Source: Cerasibacillus sp036516575 | GTDB taxonomy: Bacteria > Bacillota > Bacilli > Bacillales > Amphibacillaceae | Length of the DNA: 64,000 nt | Direction of reading: 5' to 3' | Assembly (NCBI RefSeq): GCF_036516575.1 | Contig: NZ_DATBTY010000003.1 | Span: 124,001 to 188,000 of the forward strand | Part shown: one piece after another, positions 51,973 through 61,190 of the stretch | Position numbering within the stretch: the stretch's first letter is position 1 | How the letters are laid out: every line of letters starts with the position of its first letter | Position numbers and translations under genes: made by a program | The notes under the pieces: generated by a model | Databases searched by the model: none | The model's input: only the letters and a program-made list of their open reading frames with translations | Told to the model about the DNA's origin: nothing

Positions 51973-52953
51973 ATGGAAACATGGTCTAGAGCTCTGGAAA
52001 AACAACCACTTGTTAGTAAAATATTAATGAACAGTATTAAAAGAGGAAGACTCTCACATGCTTATTTATTTCAGGGGAGCCGTGGAACGGGTAAAGAGAG
52101 CTTAGCGATTTTGTTAGCAAAGACGTTGTTCTGCAAGGAGAAGACCAATGTTGAACCATGTCATCAATGTGTTATGTGTAAACGAATTGAATCCCGAAAT
52201 CACCCTGATGTTCATTGGGTTGAACCAGATGGGCAATCAATTAAGATGGCCCAAATTGAACATTTACAAAAGGAATTTGCTTACACAGGATTAGAGTCTA
52301 ATCGGAAAATATATATTATTAAAGATGCTGATACATTAACGGTTAATGCAGCCAATCGAATTTTAAAGTTTTTAGAAGAACCAAGTCTAGAAACAACAGC
52401 GATTATGTTAACAGGAAATAGCCAGATGATTATTCCGACAATCCGTTCCCGATGTCAGGTATTGGATCTAAAACCATTAGATACTAAACAGTTCCAAGAG
52501 CATTTAATGAAAGAAGGCTTGTCTAAAGCAGGGGCTGTATTAATGGGTTCCTTAACCAATAATGTACAAGAAGCTATCGACTTATATAAAGACGAGTCCT
52601 TTGTACAAGCGAGAAAATTAGTGATACAATTAATAGAAGTGTTTAGTCGGGATTCTGATGATGCATATTTATTTATTCATCAACATTGGATTCCCTTTTT
52701 TAAAGAAAGACAACAGCAAGAACAAGCGTTAGATTTATTGTTGCTTGCTTTTCGAGATATACTCTATGTTCATATCGGAATAAATAACATCGTCTTTTTT
52801 GAGCAGGGTGATCAACGTTTAGAGGAATACATGCTACATTTTACTGAAGAACAAGTGATTGTCATGCTAGAAAATATACTGGAAGCGAAGCGAAAGTTAA
52901 AGCAGTATGTGCAACCCACTTTCGTGATGGAACAGCTCACATTGCAAATATAG
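51973..52953 (+). CDS. holB: DNA polymerase III subunit delta'
   Basis: Stator subunit of the clamp loader, partner of DnaX. 326 residues: AYLFQGSRGTGKESLAILLA (P-loop-like), a four-Cys zinc motif CKEKTNVEPCHQCVMCKR, the DADTLTVNAANRILKFLEEPS segment and SRCQVLDLKPL with the SRC motif. The N-terminus resembles DnaX but the protein is shorter and lacks the tau tail. AAGGAATG precedes the ATG. Cotranscribed with yaaR and ricT. Confidence 0.93.
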   Translation: METWSRALEKQPLVSKILMNSIKRGRLSHAYLFQGSRGTGKESLAILLAKTLFCKEKTNVEPCHQCVMCKRIESRNHPDVHWVEPDGQSIKMAQIEHLQKEFAYTGLESNRKIYIIKDADTLTVNAANRILKFLEEPSLETTAIMLTGNSQMIIPTIRSRCQVLDLKPLDTKQFQEHLMKEGLSKAGAVLMGSLTNNVQEAIDLYKDESFVQARKLVIQLIEVFSRDSDDAYLFIHQHWIPFFKERQQQEQALDLLLLAFRDILYVHIGINNIVFFEQGDQRLEEYMLHFTEEQVIVMLENILEAKRKLKQYVQPTFVMEQLTLQI

Positions 52954-52965
52954 AGGTGATCAAGT

Positions 52966-53793
52966 TTGTTAGAAGTGATAGGTGTCCGCTTTAAAAAGGC
53001 GGGAAAAATATACTATTTTGACCCGAACGGATTTGCTATGGAGCTTCATGATTATGTTATTGTAGAAACCGTTCGTGGTATTGAATATGGTCAGGTCGTG
53101 TTGATTGATAAAAAAGTGGATGAGGAAGATGTTGTTTTACCACTAAAAAAAGTCATTCGGATTGCTGATGAACAGGACCAACTAGTCGTCCATCGTAATG
53201 AAAAATATGCCCAAGATGCTTTGGAAATTTGCGCTGATAAGATTGATAAGCATGAGTTGGAAATGAAATTAATCGAAGTTGATTATACATTTGATCGGAA
53301 TAAAATTATCTTTTATTTTACAGCGGATGGACGTATTGACTTTCGGAATTTAGTTAAGGATTTAGCTGCTCAATTTAAAACAAGAATTGAGCTTCGGCAA
53401 ATAGGGGTTCGTGATGAAGCTAAAATGCTCGGTGGAATTGGACCATGTGGCCGCATGCTTTGTTGTTCAACCTTTCTAGGAGATTTCGAACCTGTTTCAA
53501 TCAAAATGGCCAAAGATCAGAATCTGTCATTAAATCCGTCAAAAATTTCCGGATTATGTGGTCGCCTCATGTGTTGTTTAAAATATGAAAATGATCAATA
53601 TGAAGAGGCAAAACGTGACTTACCAGATATCGGTGAATATATCGAAACACCATACGGAAAAGGTAAAGTTGTTGGTTTAAATATATTAGAGAAATTAGTA
53701 CAAATTGAAATCCTTGAATTAGAACGTGTCGTTGAATATACGATAGACGAAATGATGGAACAAGGAATCATCATAACGCAATCTACAGAATAG
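52966..53793 (+). CDS. ricT: RicT (YaaT), RNase Y-interacting Fe-S complex subunit
   Basis: 275-residue PSP1-domain protein; with RicA and RicF it forms an Fe-S complex that modulates RNase Y mRNA processing, biofilm formation and sporulation. Cysteine-rich core GIGPCGRMLCCSTFLGDF and SGLCGRLMCCLKYEND (about 160-205). The TTG start has GAGGTGATC upstream. Lies between holB and yabA, as in Bacillus. Confidence 0.94.
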   Translation: MLEVIGVRFKKAGKIYYFDPNGFAMELHDYVIVETVRGIEYGQVVLIDKKVDEEDVVLPLKKVIRIADEQDQLVVHRNEKYAQDALEICADKIDKHELEMKLIEVDYTFDRNKIIFYFTADGRIDFRNLVKDLAAQFKTRIELRQIGVRDEAKMLGGIGPCGRMLCCSTFLGDFEPVSIKMAKDQNLSLNPSKISGLCGRLMCCLKYENDQYEEAKRDLPDIGEYIETPYGKGKVVGLNILEKLVQIEILELERVVEYTIDEMMEQGIIITQSTE

Positions 53794-53807
53794 TAGGGTG
53801 ATAAAGC

Positions 53808-54152
53808 GTGAAAAAACGACAAATATTTGATCAAGTGATGGATATGAAGAAGCAAATCGGTGAGTTTTATGAACAATTAGGCGAACTAAAGAATAATTTA
53901 AGTACCCTATTAGAAGAAAACCATCGTTTGGAAATGGAAAACCATCACTTGCGTCAACGGCTTGAGAAGCAAACAGAAGATATAGAAAATGAATCTGACA
54001 ACGATGATACAGATCTTGCACCTGGAGAAGGATACGATAATTTAGCGAGAATATATGAAGAAGGATTTCATATATGCAATTATGAATTTGGTTCTCCGAG
54101 AGATGAGGATTGCATCTTCTGTTTGGATTTATTAAGTAAGAAAAATGAATGA
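53808..54152 (+). CDS. yabA: Replication initiation control protein YabA
   Basis: Negative regulator that binds both DnaA and DnaN and prevents over-initiation. 114 residues: an N-terminal coiled coil (about 1-60; MKKQIGEFYEQLGELKNNLS, leucine-rich), an acidic linker, and a C-terminal zinc domain FHICNYEFGSPRDEDCIFCL with His-Cys-Cys-Cys. The GTG start has TAGGGTG upstream. Both partners, DnaA and DnaN, are encoded in this window. Confidence 0.94.
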   Translation: MKKRQIFDQVMDMKKQIGEFYEQLGELKNNLSTLLEENHRLEMENHHLRQRLEKQTEDIENESDNDDTDLAPGEGYDNLARIYEEGFHICNYEFGSPRDEDCIFCLDLLSKKNE

Positions 54153-54158
54153 ACAAAG

Positions 54159-54192
54159 CTGTCTCCCCATGGTTTGGTAGGAGACAGTTTTT
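54159..54192 (+). terminator. yabA terminator
   Basis: 8-bp stem CTGTCTCC/GGAGACAG with a 13-base loop followed by TTTTTA. Confidence 0.85.
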
Positions 54193-54231
54193 ATATGACA
54201 AAATAAATAGAGATAGAGAGGGTTTAGGCTG

Positions 54232-54972
54232 ATGGATTTATATGGTGATGAACGCCTTGATTATTTATTAGCTGATGAGAGTATGCAGATTATTCAAAGT
54301 CCCACCGCTTTTTCTTTTTCTTTAGATGCTGTGTTACTAGCACATTTTGCAAGAATTCCGATTAAACGTGGCAAGATTCTCGATTTATGTACTGGAAATG
54401 CTGTTATCCCGTTGTTATTATCAAAAAGAACGGCAGCAAAGATAACAGGAGTCGAGATCCAAGAACGTATTTATGAAATGGGAAAGCGTAGTATCGAATT
54501 GAACGGTCTGTCAGAACAAATAGGGATGATTCATGGTGACTTAAAAGAAATGTTACCCATCTTAGGACATAGTACGTTTGATGTGGTGACATGTAATCCG
54601 CCTTATTTTCCTACCCCAGCCTCAACTGAACATAATGAAAATAAATACTTAACGATTGCACGTCATGAAGTGTATTGTACATTAGAAGATGTTGTTAAAG
54701 CGTGCAAATTACATGTCCGGCCAGGTGGTAAAGTAGCTATGGTCCATCGACCAGGACGTCTTGTTGATATCATCACATTATTTCGTAAATACCGTTTGGA
54801 ACCGAAGCGAGTGCGTCTTGTTTATCCTAGAAAAGATCGTGAAGCAAACATTTTATTAATTGAAGGTGTCCGAGATGGAAAGGCGGATCTAAAACTATTA
54901 CCACCGCTTTATATTTATGAAGCGGATGGAAGTTATACGGAAGAAGCTGAGGATATTATTTATGGTACATGA
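54232..54972 (+). CDS. tRNA1(Val) (adenine-37-N6)-methyltransferase-like protein (YabB)
   Basis: SAM-dependent methyltransferase of the TrmN6/YfiC family. 246 residues with the SAM site ILDLCTGNAVIPLLLSKR (about 45-62), acidic ribose contact in ITGVEIQ, and the amino-methylase motif VVTCNPPYFPTP (NPPY, about 122-125). ATG at 54232 with a GAGAGGG upstream. Its end overlaps the next gene by 11 bases. Substrate assigned by homology to E. coli YfiC; it could be another RNA base. Confidence 0.88.
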   Translation: MDLYGDERLDYLLADESMQIIQSPTAFSFSLDAVLLAHFARIPIKRGKILDLCTGNAVIPLLLSKRTAAKITGVEIQERIYEMGKRSIELNGLSEQIGMIHGDLKEMLPILGHSTFDVVTCNPPYFPTPASTEHNENKYLTIARHEVYCTLEDVVKACKLHVRPGGKVAMVHRPGRLVDIITLFRKYRLEPKRVRLVYPRKDREANILLIEGVRDGKADLKLLPPLYIYEADGSYTEEAEDIIYGT

Positions 54973-55225
54973 GCATACTGTCTATATTTTAAAATGTAAC
55001 GATGATACATTATACACAGGTTATACGAATAATCTGAAGCGGCGTATTCATCTTCATGAGGCTGGAAAAGGTGCTAAATATACACGGGGTCGTGGACCAT
55101 TTCAATTGATGCATGTAGAAACATTTGCAACAAAAGAGGAAGCGATGAGTCGTGAATATGCCATCAAGCAACTTTCCCGAATGGAGAAATTCAAACTCAT
55201 TAATGAACGAGAGGAAGGTGTGTAA
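54962..55225 (+). CDS. GIY-YIG nuclease superfamily protein (YazA)
   Basis: 87-residue single GIY-YIG domain: HTVYILKCNDDTLYTGYTNN carries the YIL...YTG motif (variant of GIY...YIG), followed by KRRIHLHEAGKGAKYTRGRG and YAIKQLSRMEK. The catalytic Tyr/Arg/Glu pattern is present. The ATG at 54962 is chosen for the family N-terminus MVHEHTVYILKC and the GAGGA upstream; an open frame of 15 more codons precedes it inside yabB. The biological role of this small nuclease is unknown. Confidence 0.9.
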   Translation: MVHEHTVYILKCNDDTLYTGYTNNLKRRIHLHEAGKGAKYTRGRGPFQLMHVETFATKEEAMSREYAIKQLSRMEKFKLINEREEGV

Positions 55226-55227
55226 AC

Positions 55228-56094
55228 ATGGATATCCAAAAGAGTTTCGAGCAAAGAGAAACCGGTACGTTATATGTTGTCCCGACACCAATTGGAAATT
55301 TAGAGGATATGACTTTTCGTGCAATAAATACGTTAAAAAATGTTTCATTAATTGCAGCTGAAGATACCCGACATACAAAAAATCTACTACGTCATTTTAA
55401 TATCAATACACCTCTTATTAGTTATCATGAGCATAATAAAAACGCACGTGAACAAATGTTGCTTCAACATCTTAAAGATAAGGAAGACATCGCCATCGTC
55501 AGTGATGCTGGGATGCCGGCTATATCTGACCCGGGGCATGACATTGTTCAAGCTGCAATAAAAGAACATATATCTGTCGTCGTTCTCCCTGGAGCAAACG
55601 CAGCGCTCTGTGCTCTGGTTGGCTCAGGACTTTCAACAAATCAATTTACATTTTATGGATTTCTCCCAAGAAAGAAAAAAGAGAAACAGGCTGAGCTTGA
55701 ACGTCTTCGCGATTATGCAACGACTTTGATTTTCTATGAATCGCCTTTTCGTGTCAAACAGACGGTGAAAGTAATCCAAGATGTATTCGACGAATCACAT
55801 CACATTGTTTTAGCGCGTGAATTAACGAAACGATTTGAAGAATATACACGTGGGACCGTTCGTGAGGTCCTGGAATGGATTGAAACGCAAGAATTAAAAG
55901 GTGAGTATTGCATTATTGTAGAAAAAGGTCAGGCGAAAGATGAACAGTTGTCTTTATGGTGGAGTAATTTAACGATTCAACAACATGTCGATCACTATGT
56001 TAGAGAGGGATTTTCGACAAAAGAAGCCATTAAACATGCTGCTTCTGATAGGCAATTACCGAAACGGACGATTTATCAAGCGTATCATAATTGA
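55228..56094 (+). CDS. rsmI: 16S rRNA (cytidine-2'-O)-methyltransferase RsmI
   Basis: Methylates the ribose of C1402 (E. coli numbering) in the decoding centre. 288 residues: GTLYVVPTPIGNLEDMTFRA, AAEDTRHTKNLLRHF, VSDAGMPAISDPGHDIV and FYGFLPRKKKEKQ, all hallmark tetrapyrrole-methylase-fold motifs of RsmI. GAGAGGAAGG precedes the ATG; it starts two bases after the previous gene. Ends at a bidirectional terminator facing abrB. Confidence 0.95.
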   Translation: MDIQKSFEQRETGTLYVVPTPIGNLEDMTFRAINTLKNVSLIAAEDTRHTKNLLRHFNINTPLISYHEHNKNAREQMLLQHLKDKEDIAIVSDAGMPAISDPGHDIVQAAIKEHISVVVLPGANAALCALVGSGLSTNQFTFYGFLPRKKKEKQAELERLRDYATTLIFYESPFRVKQTVKVIQDVFDESHHIVLARELTKRFEEYTRGTVREVLEWIETQELKGEYCIIVEKGQAKDEQLSLWWSNLTIQQHVDHYVREGFSTKEAIKHAASDRQLPKRTIYQAYHN

Positions 56095-56101
56095 AGATAA
56101 T

Positions 56102-56137
56102 AAAACGCTTGTATCTAACGAAGAAACAAGCGTTTTT
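56102..56137. terminator. Bidirectional terminator between rsmI and abrB
   Basis: 11-bp stem AAAACGCTTGT/ACAAGCGTTTT with a 13-base loop, flanked by T-rich sequence on both strands. Confidence 0.85.
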
Positions 56138-56145
56138 ATTTTATG

Positions 56146-56439
56146 TTATTTTTGAGCGTCTTTTTTGGCGAAACTGGTTTGTATTTCTTTGATTAACAGT
56201 TCTGCACCTTCTGGGCTGAGAACGAGATTCCCTCCCGCAATAGAAATATTTCGGTCGGATACTTTTCCAGTAACATGACAAGCCATCTCTGGTTGATACT
56301 TTTTGAGTACAATATGATCACCATCTAAATAAATTTCAACTTGATCCTTCACATTAATTCCAAGAGATCGGCGAATGTCAATTGGAATAACAATTCTGCC
56401 AAGTTCATCTACTTTTCGTACGACACCAATTGATTTCAT
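56146..56439 (-). CDS. abrB: Transition-state regulator AbrB
   Basis: Global DNA-binding regulator that represses post-exponential genes. About 97 residues: an N-terminal swapped-hairpin domain MKSIGVVRKVDELGRIVIPI with the DNA-contacting arginines, and a C-terminal multimerisation domain (AGGNLVLSPEGAELLIKEIQ). The ATG at 56439 gives the family N-terminus; a TTG two codons earlier is closer to GGAGGGG. It is the only gene on the minus strand between 46.5 kb and the end. Confidence 0.95.
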   Translation of the reverse strand: MKSIGVVRKVDELGRIVIPIDIRRSLGINVKDQVEIYLDGDHIVLKKYQPEMACHVTGKVSDRNISIAGGNLVLSPEGAELLIKEIQTSFAKKDAQK

Positions 56440-56806
56440 TTTCAATCTTCCCCTCCATAGGTAATCAGAAATAAATTCGTACTGTTTGAACTAGCCTCAT
56501 GTCATCCATCGTTAATCAATATTCACGAATGATAAATGCAAATATTTAAAAAATTAACACGATGACGAAGGGTATCCATTTCCTTTCACTTTCTGCCTTT
56601 AAATGGATTTCTGCTCATTTTGTTTGGAAAATTATAGGAAGCATTAACTATATTATACAGCTAATAAAAACAAGGAAGCAAGTATATCATTTGTTATAAG
56701 GGCAAAAAATAATTTGACATTATGGACTGTTAATGGAAATCTTGAAATAAAATCGCTACAATAGGATTAATACGGATTTATGTAAATAAACCGAGGAGGA
56801 AAGAAA
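56440..56806. other. abrB-metS divergent intergenic region
   Basis: About 367 bases, AT-rich, no gene. It must hold both promoters. TGGAAA-N17-TACAAT (56734-56762) is a possible metS promoter, and a TTGACA at 56714-56719 lacks a well-placed partner. I looked for a T-box core before metS and found none. Confidence 0.6.
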
Positions 56807-58756
56807 ATGTCGGAAAACAAACAAACATTTTACATTACGACACCGATTTATTATCCAAGTGATAAATTACATATAGGACATGCCTATACAACCACGGCTG
56901 GTGATGCGATGGCACGTTATAAACGAATGCGTGGATTTGACGTCATGTATTTAACAGGCACGGATGAACATGGTCAGAAAATTCAACGTACAGCCGAAGA
57001 AAAAGGTATGAAACCAAAAGAATATGTTGATGGTATTGTAAAGTCTATTAAAGAGCTATGGAAAAAACTTGAGATCACACATGATGACTTTATTCGTACG
57101 ACTGATGAACATCATAAAGTAGCCGTTCAGAAAATCTTCGACCATCTTGTTAAACAAGGGGATATTTACTTAGATGAATATGAAGGATGGTATTGTACAC
57201 CTTGTGAATCGTTTTTTACAGAAAGACAATTAGAAGAAGGTAAATGTCCGGACTGCCACCGTGGCGTTGAAAAGGTAAAAGAAAAATCTTATTTCTTTAA
57301 AATGAGTAAATATGCCGATCGTTTAATTCAATATTATGAAGATCATCCAGAGTTTATTCAGCCCGAAAGTCGTAAAAACGAAATGTTAAACAACTTCTTA
57401 AAACCTGGCTTAGAAGATTTAGCCGTATCACGGACAACATTTGATTGGGGCATTAAAGTACCAAATGATCCGAAACATGTTGTTTACGTATGGATCGATG
57501 CTTTAACGAACTATATTACAGCATTAGGCTATACAACTGATAACGATGAAAAGTATCAAAAGTATTGGCCGGCTGATGTTCATCTTATCGGTAAAGAAAT
57601 TGTTCGTTTCCATACAATCTATTGGCCAATTATTTTAATGGCACTTGACTTACCATTACCTAAGAAAGTGTATGCCCACGGTTGGATATTAATGAAAGAC
57701 GGTAAAATGTCTAAATCTAAAGGGAATGTGATTGATCCTGTTAAACTGATTGATCGTTATGGTCTCGATGCTTTACGTTACTATTTACTCCGAGAGATTC
57801 CATTTGGTCATGACGGTGTATTTACGCCAGAAAACTTTGTTGAACGTGTAAACTATGATTTAGCCAATGATTTTGGAAACTTACTAAATCGAACAGTTGC
57901 GATGATTGATAAATACTTCTCAGGAATTATCCCACCTTATCAAAAAGGCGAAACAGCAGTTGATCAAGACCTTGAATCTGTTGTTAATGACACGGTGGAA
58001 AAAGTAGAGCAAGCGATGGATAAAATGCAATTTCATGTCGCCCTTTCTGAAATATGGCAGTTAATTAGCCGTACAAATAAGTATATTGATGAAAACGAGC
58101 CTTGGGTCTTAGCTAAAGATGAAGCGAAAAAGGATCGCCTAGGTAATGTGATGGCTCATCTAGCTGATTCTTTAAGAATTGTTGCAGTTATGTTACAACC
58201 ATTTTTAATTAATTCGACGGCTGGTATTTTCACTCAACTCGGCTTAACAGATGATCGTTATAAAGCATGGGATACAATCTATGAACAAGGTATTATTCCA
58301 GAAGGAACAAGGGTTAAGAAAGGTGAGCAACTCTTCCCACGCCTAGATATGGAAGAGGAAGTGGAGCAGATTGTTGCTATGATGGGCGGTTCCAAAGCAG
58401 AACCACAAGAAGAAAAAGAAGAAAAGCCTGAAATAACGTTTGACGAATTTGTAAAATTGGACTTACGTGTTGCCGAAGTTCTTAAATGTGAAAAAGTAAA
58501 AGGAGCAGATAAATTACTGAAGTTCCAGCTCGACCTTGGAACAGAGACACGGCAAGTTATTTCTGGTATTGCTGAATATTATAAACCAGAACAATTAATT
58601 GGGGAAAAGGTCGTTTGTGTGACAAACTTAAAACCTGTTAAATTACGTGGTGAATGGTCAGAAGGAATGATTTTATCAGGAGAAGATGAAACAACTGGAA
58701 AACTTTCACTAGTATCTGTTGCTTCATCACTACCAAATGGCTCAGTTGTAAAATAA
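56807..58756 (+). CDS. metS: Methionyl-tRNA synthetase
   Basis: Class I synthetase charging initiator and elongator tRNA-Met. 649 residues: HIGH motif in KLHIGHAYTTTAGD (about 21-24), a zinc knuckle with four cysteines (YCTPCESFF and GKCPDCHRG, about 128-148), KMSKS in GKMSKSKGNVIDP (about 298-302), an anticodon-binding helical domain, and a C-terminal EMAPII-like tRNA-binding domain (about 540-649; LDLRVAEVLKCEKVKGADKL). GAGGAGG precedes the ATG. A perfect terminator follows. Confidence 0.97.
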   Translation: MSENKQTFYITTPIYYPSDKLHIGHAYTTTAGDAMARYKRMRGFDVMYLTGTDEHGQKIQRTAEEKGMKPKEYVDGIVKSIKELWKKLEITHDDFIRTTDEHHKVAVQKIFDHLVKQGDIYLDEYEGWYCTPCESFFTERQLEEGKCPDCHRGVEKVKEKSYFFKMSKYADRLIQYYEDHPEFIQPESRKNEMLNNFLKPGLEDLAVSRTTFDWGIKVPNDPKHVVYVWIDALTNYITALGYTTDNDEKYQKYWPADVHLIGKEIVRFHTIYWPIILMALDLPLPKKVYAHGWILMKDGKMSKSKGNVIDPVKLIDRYGLDALRYYLLREIPFGHDGVFTPENFVERVNYDLANDFGNLLNRTVAMIDKYFSGIIPPYQKGETAVDQDLESVVNDTVEKVEQAMDKMQFHVALSEIWQLISRTNKYIDENEPWVLAKDEAKKDRLGNVMAHLADSLRIVAVMLQPFLINSTAGIFTQLGLTDDRYKAWDTIYEQGIIPEGTRVKKGEQLFPRLDMEEEVEQIVAMMGGSKAEPQEEKEEKPEITFDEFVKLDLRVAEVLKCEKVKGADKLLKFQLDLGTETRQVISGIAEYYKPEQLIGEKVVCVTNLKPVKLRGEWSEGMILSGEDETTGKLSLVSVASSLPNGSVVK

Positions 58757-58761
58757 TTAGA

Positions 58762-58804
58762 AAAGTTAAGGTCAATCTCTTTCAAGGAGATTGACCTTAA
58801 CTTT
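58762..58804 (+). terminator. metS terminator
   Basis: Perfect 18-bp stem (AAAGTTAAGGTCAATCTC and complement) with a 7-base loop; the 3' arm ends in T-rich sequence. Confidence 0.85.
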
Positions 58805-58821
58805 AATAAAGGAGTATTTTT

Positions 58822-59610
58822 ATGTTATTTGATACACATGTTCATTTAAATGCACATCAATTTAAGGAAGATCGTCATGAAGTGATTACACGGGCCCATG
58901 ATGCAGGGGTCAAGTATATGAATGTGGTCGGATTTGATCGTGAAACAATCGAATTAGCACTTGAAATCGTTAATCAATATGAAAACATGTATGCCTCTGT
59001 TGGCTGGCATCCTGTTGATGCAATTGATATGACGGAAGCAGATTTAAAGTGGATTGAAACATTAAGTGCACACCCGAGAGTAGTTGCTTTAGGAGAAATG
59101 GGACTTGATTATCATTGGGATAAATCTCCCAAGAACGTTCAAAAAGATGTATTCCGCCAGCAAATCCAACTTGCTAAGCATGTCAACATGCCAATCATTA
59201 TTCATAACCGTGAGGCAACTGAAGATGTGCTTCAGATTTTGGCAGAGGAAAACGCGAAAGAGATTGGTGGTATTATGCACTGTTATAGTGATACGACTGA
59301 ATATGTCCCTAAAATCTTAGATATGAATTTTCATATCTCTTTAGGTGGTCCAGTAACATTTAAAAATGCAGTTAATCCGAAAGAAGTTGCTAAAATCGTT
59401 CCATTAGACCGCTTGCTAATTGAAACAGATGCCCCTTATTTAGCACCACACCCAAATCGTGGTAAACGTAATGAACCGGCATATGTCACATTAGTTGCTG
59501 AGAAAATTGCTCAGTTGCGGGGGATTTCGGTGAAAGAGGTCGCTGAAATCACAACAAAAAATGCCTTTTCACTGTTTAAAATTAATAAAAGTAAGCTTGA
59601 AATGGAATAA
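58822..59610 (+). CDS. TatD family metal-dependent hydrolase (YabD)
   Basis: Amidohydrolase-fold nuclease/hydrolase. 262 residues with metal ligands FDTHVHLN, EMGLDYHW, IIHNREA, HCYSD and ETDAPYLAPHPNRGKRNEP. TatD-family enzymes act as 3'-5' exonucleases or DNA-repair nucleases; the exact substrate is uncertain. AAAGGAG precedes the ATG. In its conserved place between metS and yabE. Confidence 0.93.
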   Translation: MLFDTHVHLNAHQFKEDRHEVITRAHDAGVKYMNVVGFDRETIELALEIVNQYENMYASVGWHPVDAIDMTEADLKWIETLSAHPRVVALGEMGLDYHWDKSPKNVQKDVFRQQIQLAKHVNMPIIIHNREATEDVLQILAEENAKEIGGIMHCYSDTTEYVPKILDMNFHISLGGPVTFKNAVNPKEVAKIVPLDRLLIETDAPYLAPHPNRGKRNEPAYVTLVAEKIAQLRGISVKEVAEITTKNAFSLFKINKSKLEME

Positions 59611-59797
59611 AAAGGAATTTATTTTTTCAGTTATTCCAAGGAAAATTGGAAAATAGCCCACACATTTTAATCTCAATAATTTTCAGACTACTTGTTTTGA
59701 TATTGATACCATTGACTTGAACGGCTGATCAAATATCAAATCAAAGGTTCATTCCTGTTTGTAATCTAAATGTAACTTATTCGTAATCGGAATAACT

Positions 59798-59826
59798 TTG
59801 ACTTTGCATTTGCCCCTTTATATAAT
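59798..59826 (+). promoter_or_regulatory. yabE promoter
   Basis: TTGACT, 17-base spacer, TATAAT; strong sigma-A type, 27 bases before the yabE start. Confidence 0.8.
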
Positions 59827-59853
59827 CAATCACGAATCAAGGAGGCAAGATGC

Positions 59854-61116
59854 ATGCGAAACTTTTCAAAGCTATTTCCATCTGCAAAATTAAGGCCATT
59901 GGTTTCAACAATTGGTGTTATCGCACTAACGTTGTTTTCAGTCGTGGTTCTTTACGAAACATCAAAAGTGGAAGTAGTATTTGCCGATAATGGCAAAAAT
60001 CAAACAATCAAAACACATGCTAATACAATACAAGATTTACTAGAAGAAATTGGAATTATAGTTGGAGAACATGATGAACTATCACATGATATAAACGCAA
60101 CAGTAGAAAATGGAATGGAAATTGCCTATACACGAGCAAAGGTAGTCAAAGTGACCGTTGATGATGTTGAGAAACAATATTATACGGTACATGAAACAGT
60201 GGGCGATTTTCTAGAAGCAGAAGGACTTGAAGTTTCAGAACATGATGATTTATCCCATCAAGCAAATGATAAGATCGTTGAGAATATGACAATCAATCTA
60301 AAGAAAGCATTTCAAGTCAAAGTAAAAGATGGGAAGAAAAAATCAAAGCATGTGATGACAACTGGTGGTACAGTCAAAGATGTCCTAGCACAAGCAAATA
60401 TTTCCTTTGACCCGAAAAGTGATGATAAAATCAATCACAAACTAAATAAAACGGTTACTGAAGAGATGACGATTAAAGTGACACGTGTTGACATTCAAAC
60501 AGTTGAAAAAGAAGAAGTGATTGATTTTAAAACTGTTAGAAAAGAAGATGATACTCTTGAAAAAGGAAAAGAAGAAGTATCAGAAGAGGGGAAAAAGGGA
60601 ATCCTTCAGAAGAAGATTAAAATTACGAAAGAAAATGGTAAAACTGTCGATAAAAAGATCATAAGTGAAAAGGTTAAAGAAGAACCAGTCGATCGTGTCG
60701 TTAAGGTTGGAACAAAAGAACCTTTAAAAATTGTTAAAACAAATGGTTCAAAACCGAAAGCGACTTTAGTAACTAAGACTAACACTAAGACACAGGCAAA
60801 ACCATCTCAAAGTGATAAAAAGTCTGGAAAAGTTTATTACATGGATGCGAGTGCTTATACAGCACAATGTAATGGTTGCTCAGGTTACACAGCAACAGGA
60901 ATTAATTTAAAGGCTAATCCGCACATCAAAGTGGTCGCTGTTGATCCGAGCATTATTCCATTAGGTTCTACTGTATGGGTCCAAGGTTACGGGAAAGCAA
61001 TTGCAGGAGATACAGGTGGTTCGATTAGAGGCCATCGTATCGATTTACATTTCCCTAATAAAAAGGCGGCCTATGCATTTGGCAGAAAAAAAGTAAAAGT
61101 AATTGTTCTTGATTAA
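59854..61116 (+). CDS. yabE: YabE-like wall-active protein (DUF348-G5-3D)
   Basis: Secreted, probably cell-wall-modifying protein similar to resuscitation-promoting factors. 420 residues: an N-terminal transmembrane/signal helix (STIGVIALTLFSVVVLYETS, about 18-37), three DUF348 repeats (each with IxxxHxxTVxDLLEExGI-like wording, about 40-205), a G5-like domain, a Lys/Thr/Gln-rich linker, and a C-terminal 3D domain. The 3D domain shows DASAYTAQCNGCSGYTATG and the three catalytic aspartates (VDPS, GDTGG, RIDLHF). Ribosome site AAGGAGG at eight bases. Ends at a strong terminator. Confidence 0.93.
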   Translation: MRNFSKLFPSAKLRPLVSTIGVIALTLFSVVVLYETSKVEVVFADNGKNQTIKTHANTIQDLLEEIGIIVGEHDELSHDINATVENGMEIAYTRAKVVKVTVDDVEKQYYTVHETVGDFLEAEGLEVSEHDDLSHQANDKIVENMTINLKKAFQVKVKDGKKKSKHVMTTGGTVKDVLAQANISFDPKSDDKINHKLNKTVTEEMTIKVTRVDIQTVEKEEVIDFKTVRKEDDTLEKGKEEVSEEGKKGILQKKIKITKENGKTVDKKIISEKVKEEPVDRVVKVGTKEPLKIVKTNGSKPKATLVTKTNTKTQAKPSQSDKKSGKVYYMDASAYTAQCNGCSGYTATGINLKANPHIKVVAVDPSIIPLGSTVWVQGYGKAIAGDTGGSIRGHRIDLHFPNKKAAYAFGRKKVKVIVLD

Positions 61117-61126
61117 TTATTAAGTG

Positions 61127-61170
61127 AAAACAATGCTCTTACCATGCTATTATGGTAAGAGCATTGTTTT
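61127..61170 (+). terminator. yabE terminator
   Basis: Perfect 19-bp stem (AAAACAATGCTCTTACCAT and complement) with a 6-base loop and T-run in the 3' arm. Confidence 0.88.
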
Positions 61171-61190
61171 ATTTATAGAAGGTGAAAAAC

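Noticed and set aside
53719..54201. 160-codon open frame antisense to ricT and yabA
   Set aside because: It overlaps two conserved genes and reads as low-complexity His/Ser/Leu sequence typical of reverse-strand frames.
56440..56806. T-box leader for metS
   Set aside because: No GGGTGG-n-ACCGCG-like core or terminator/antiterminator pair was found upstream of metS.
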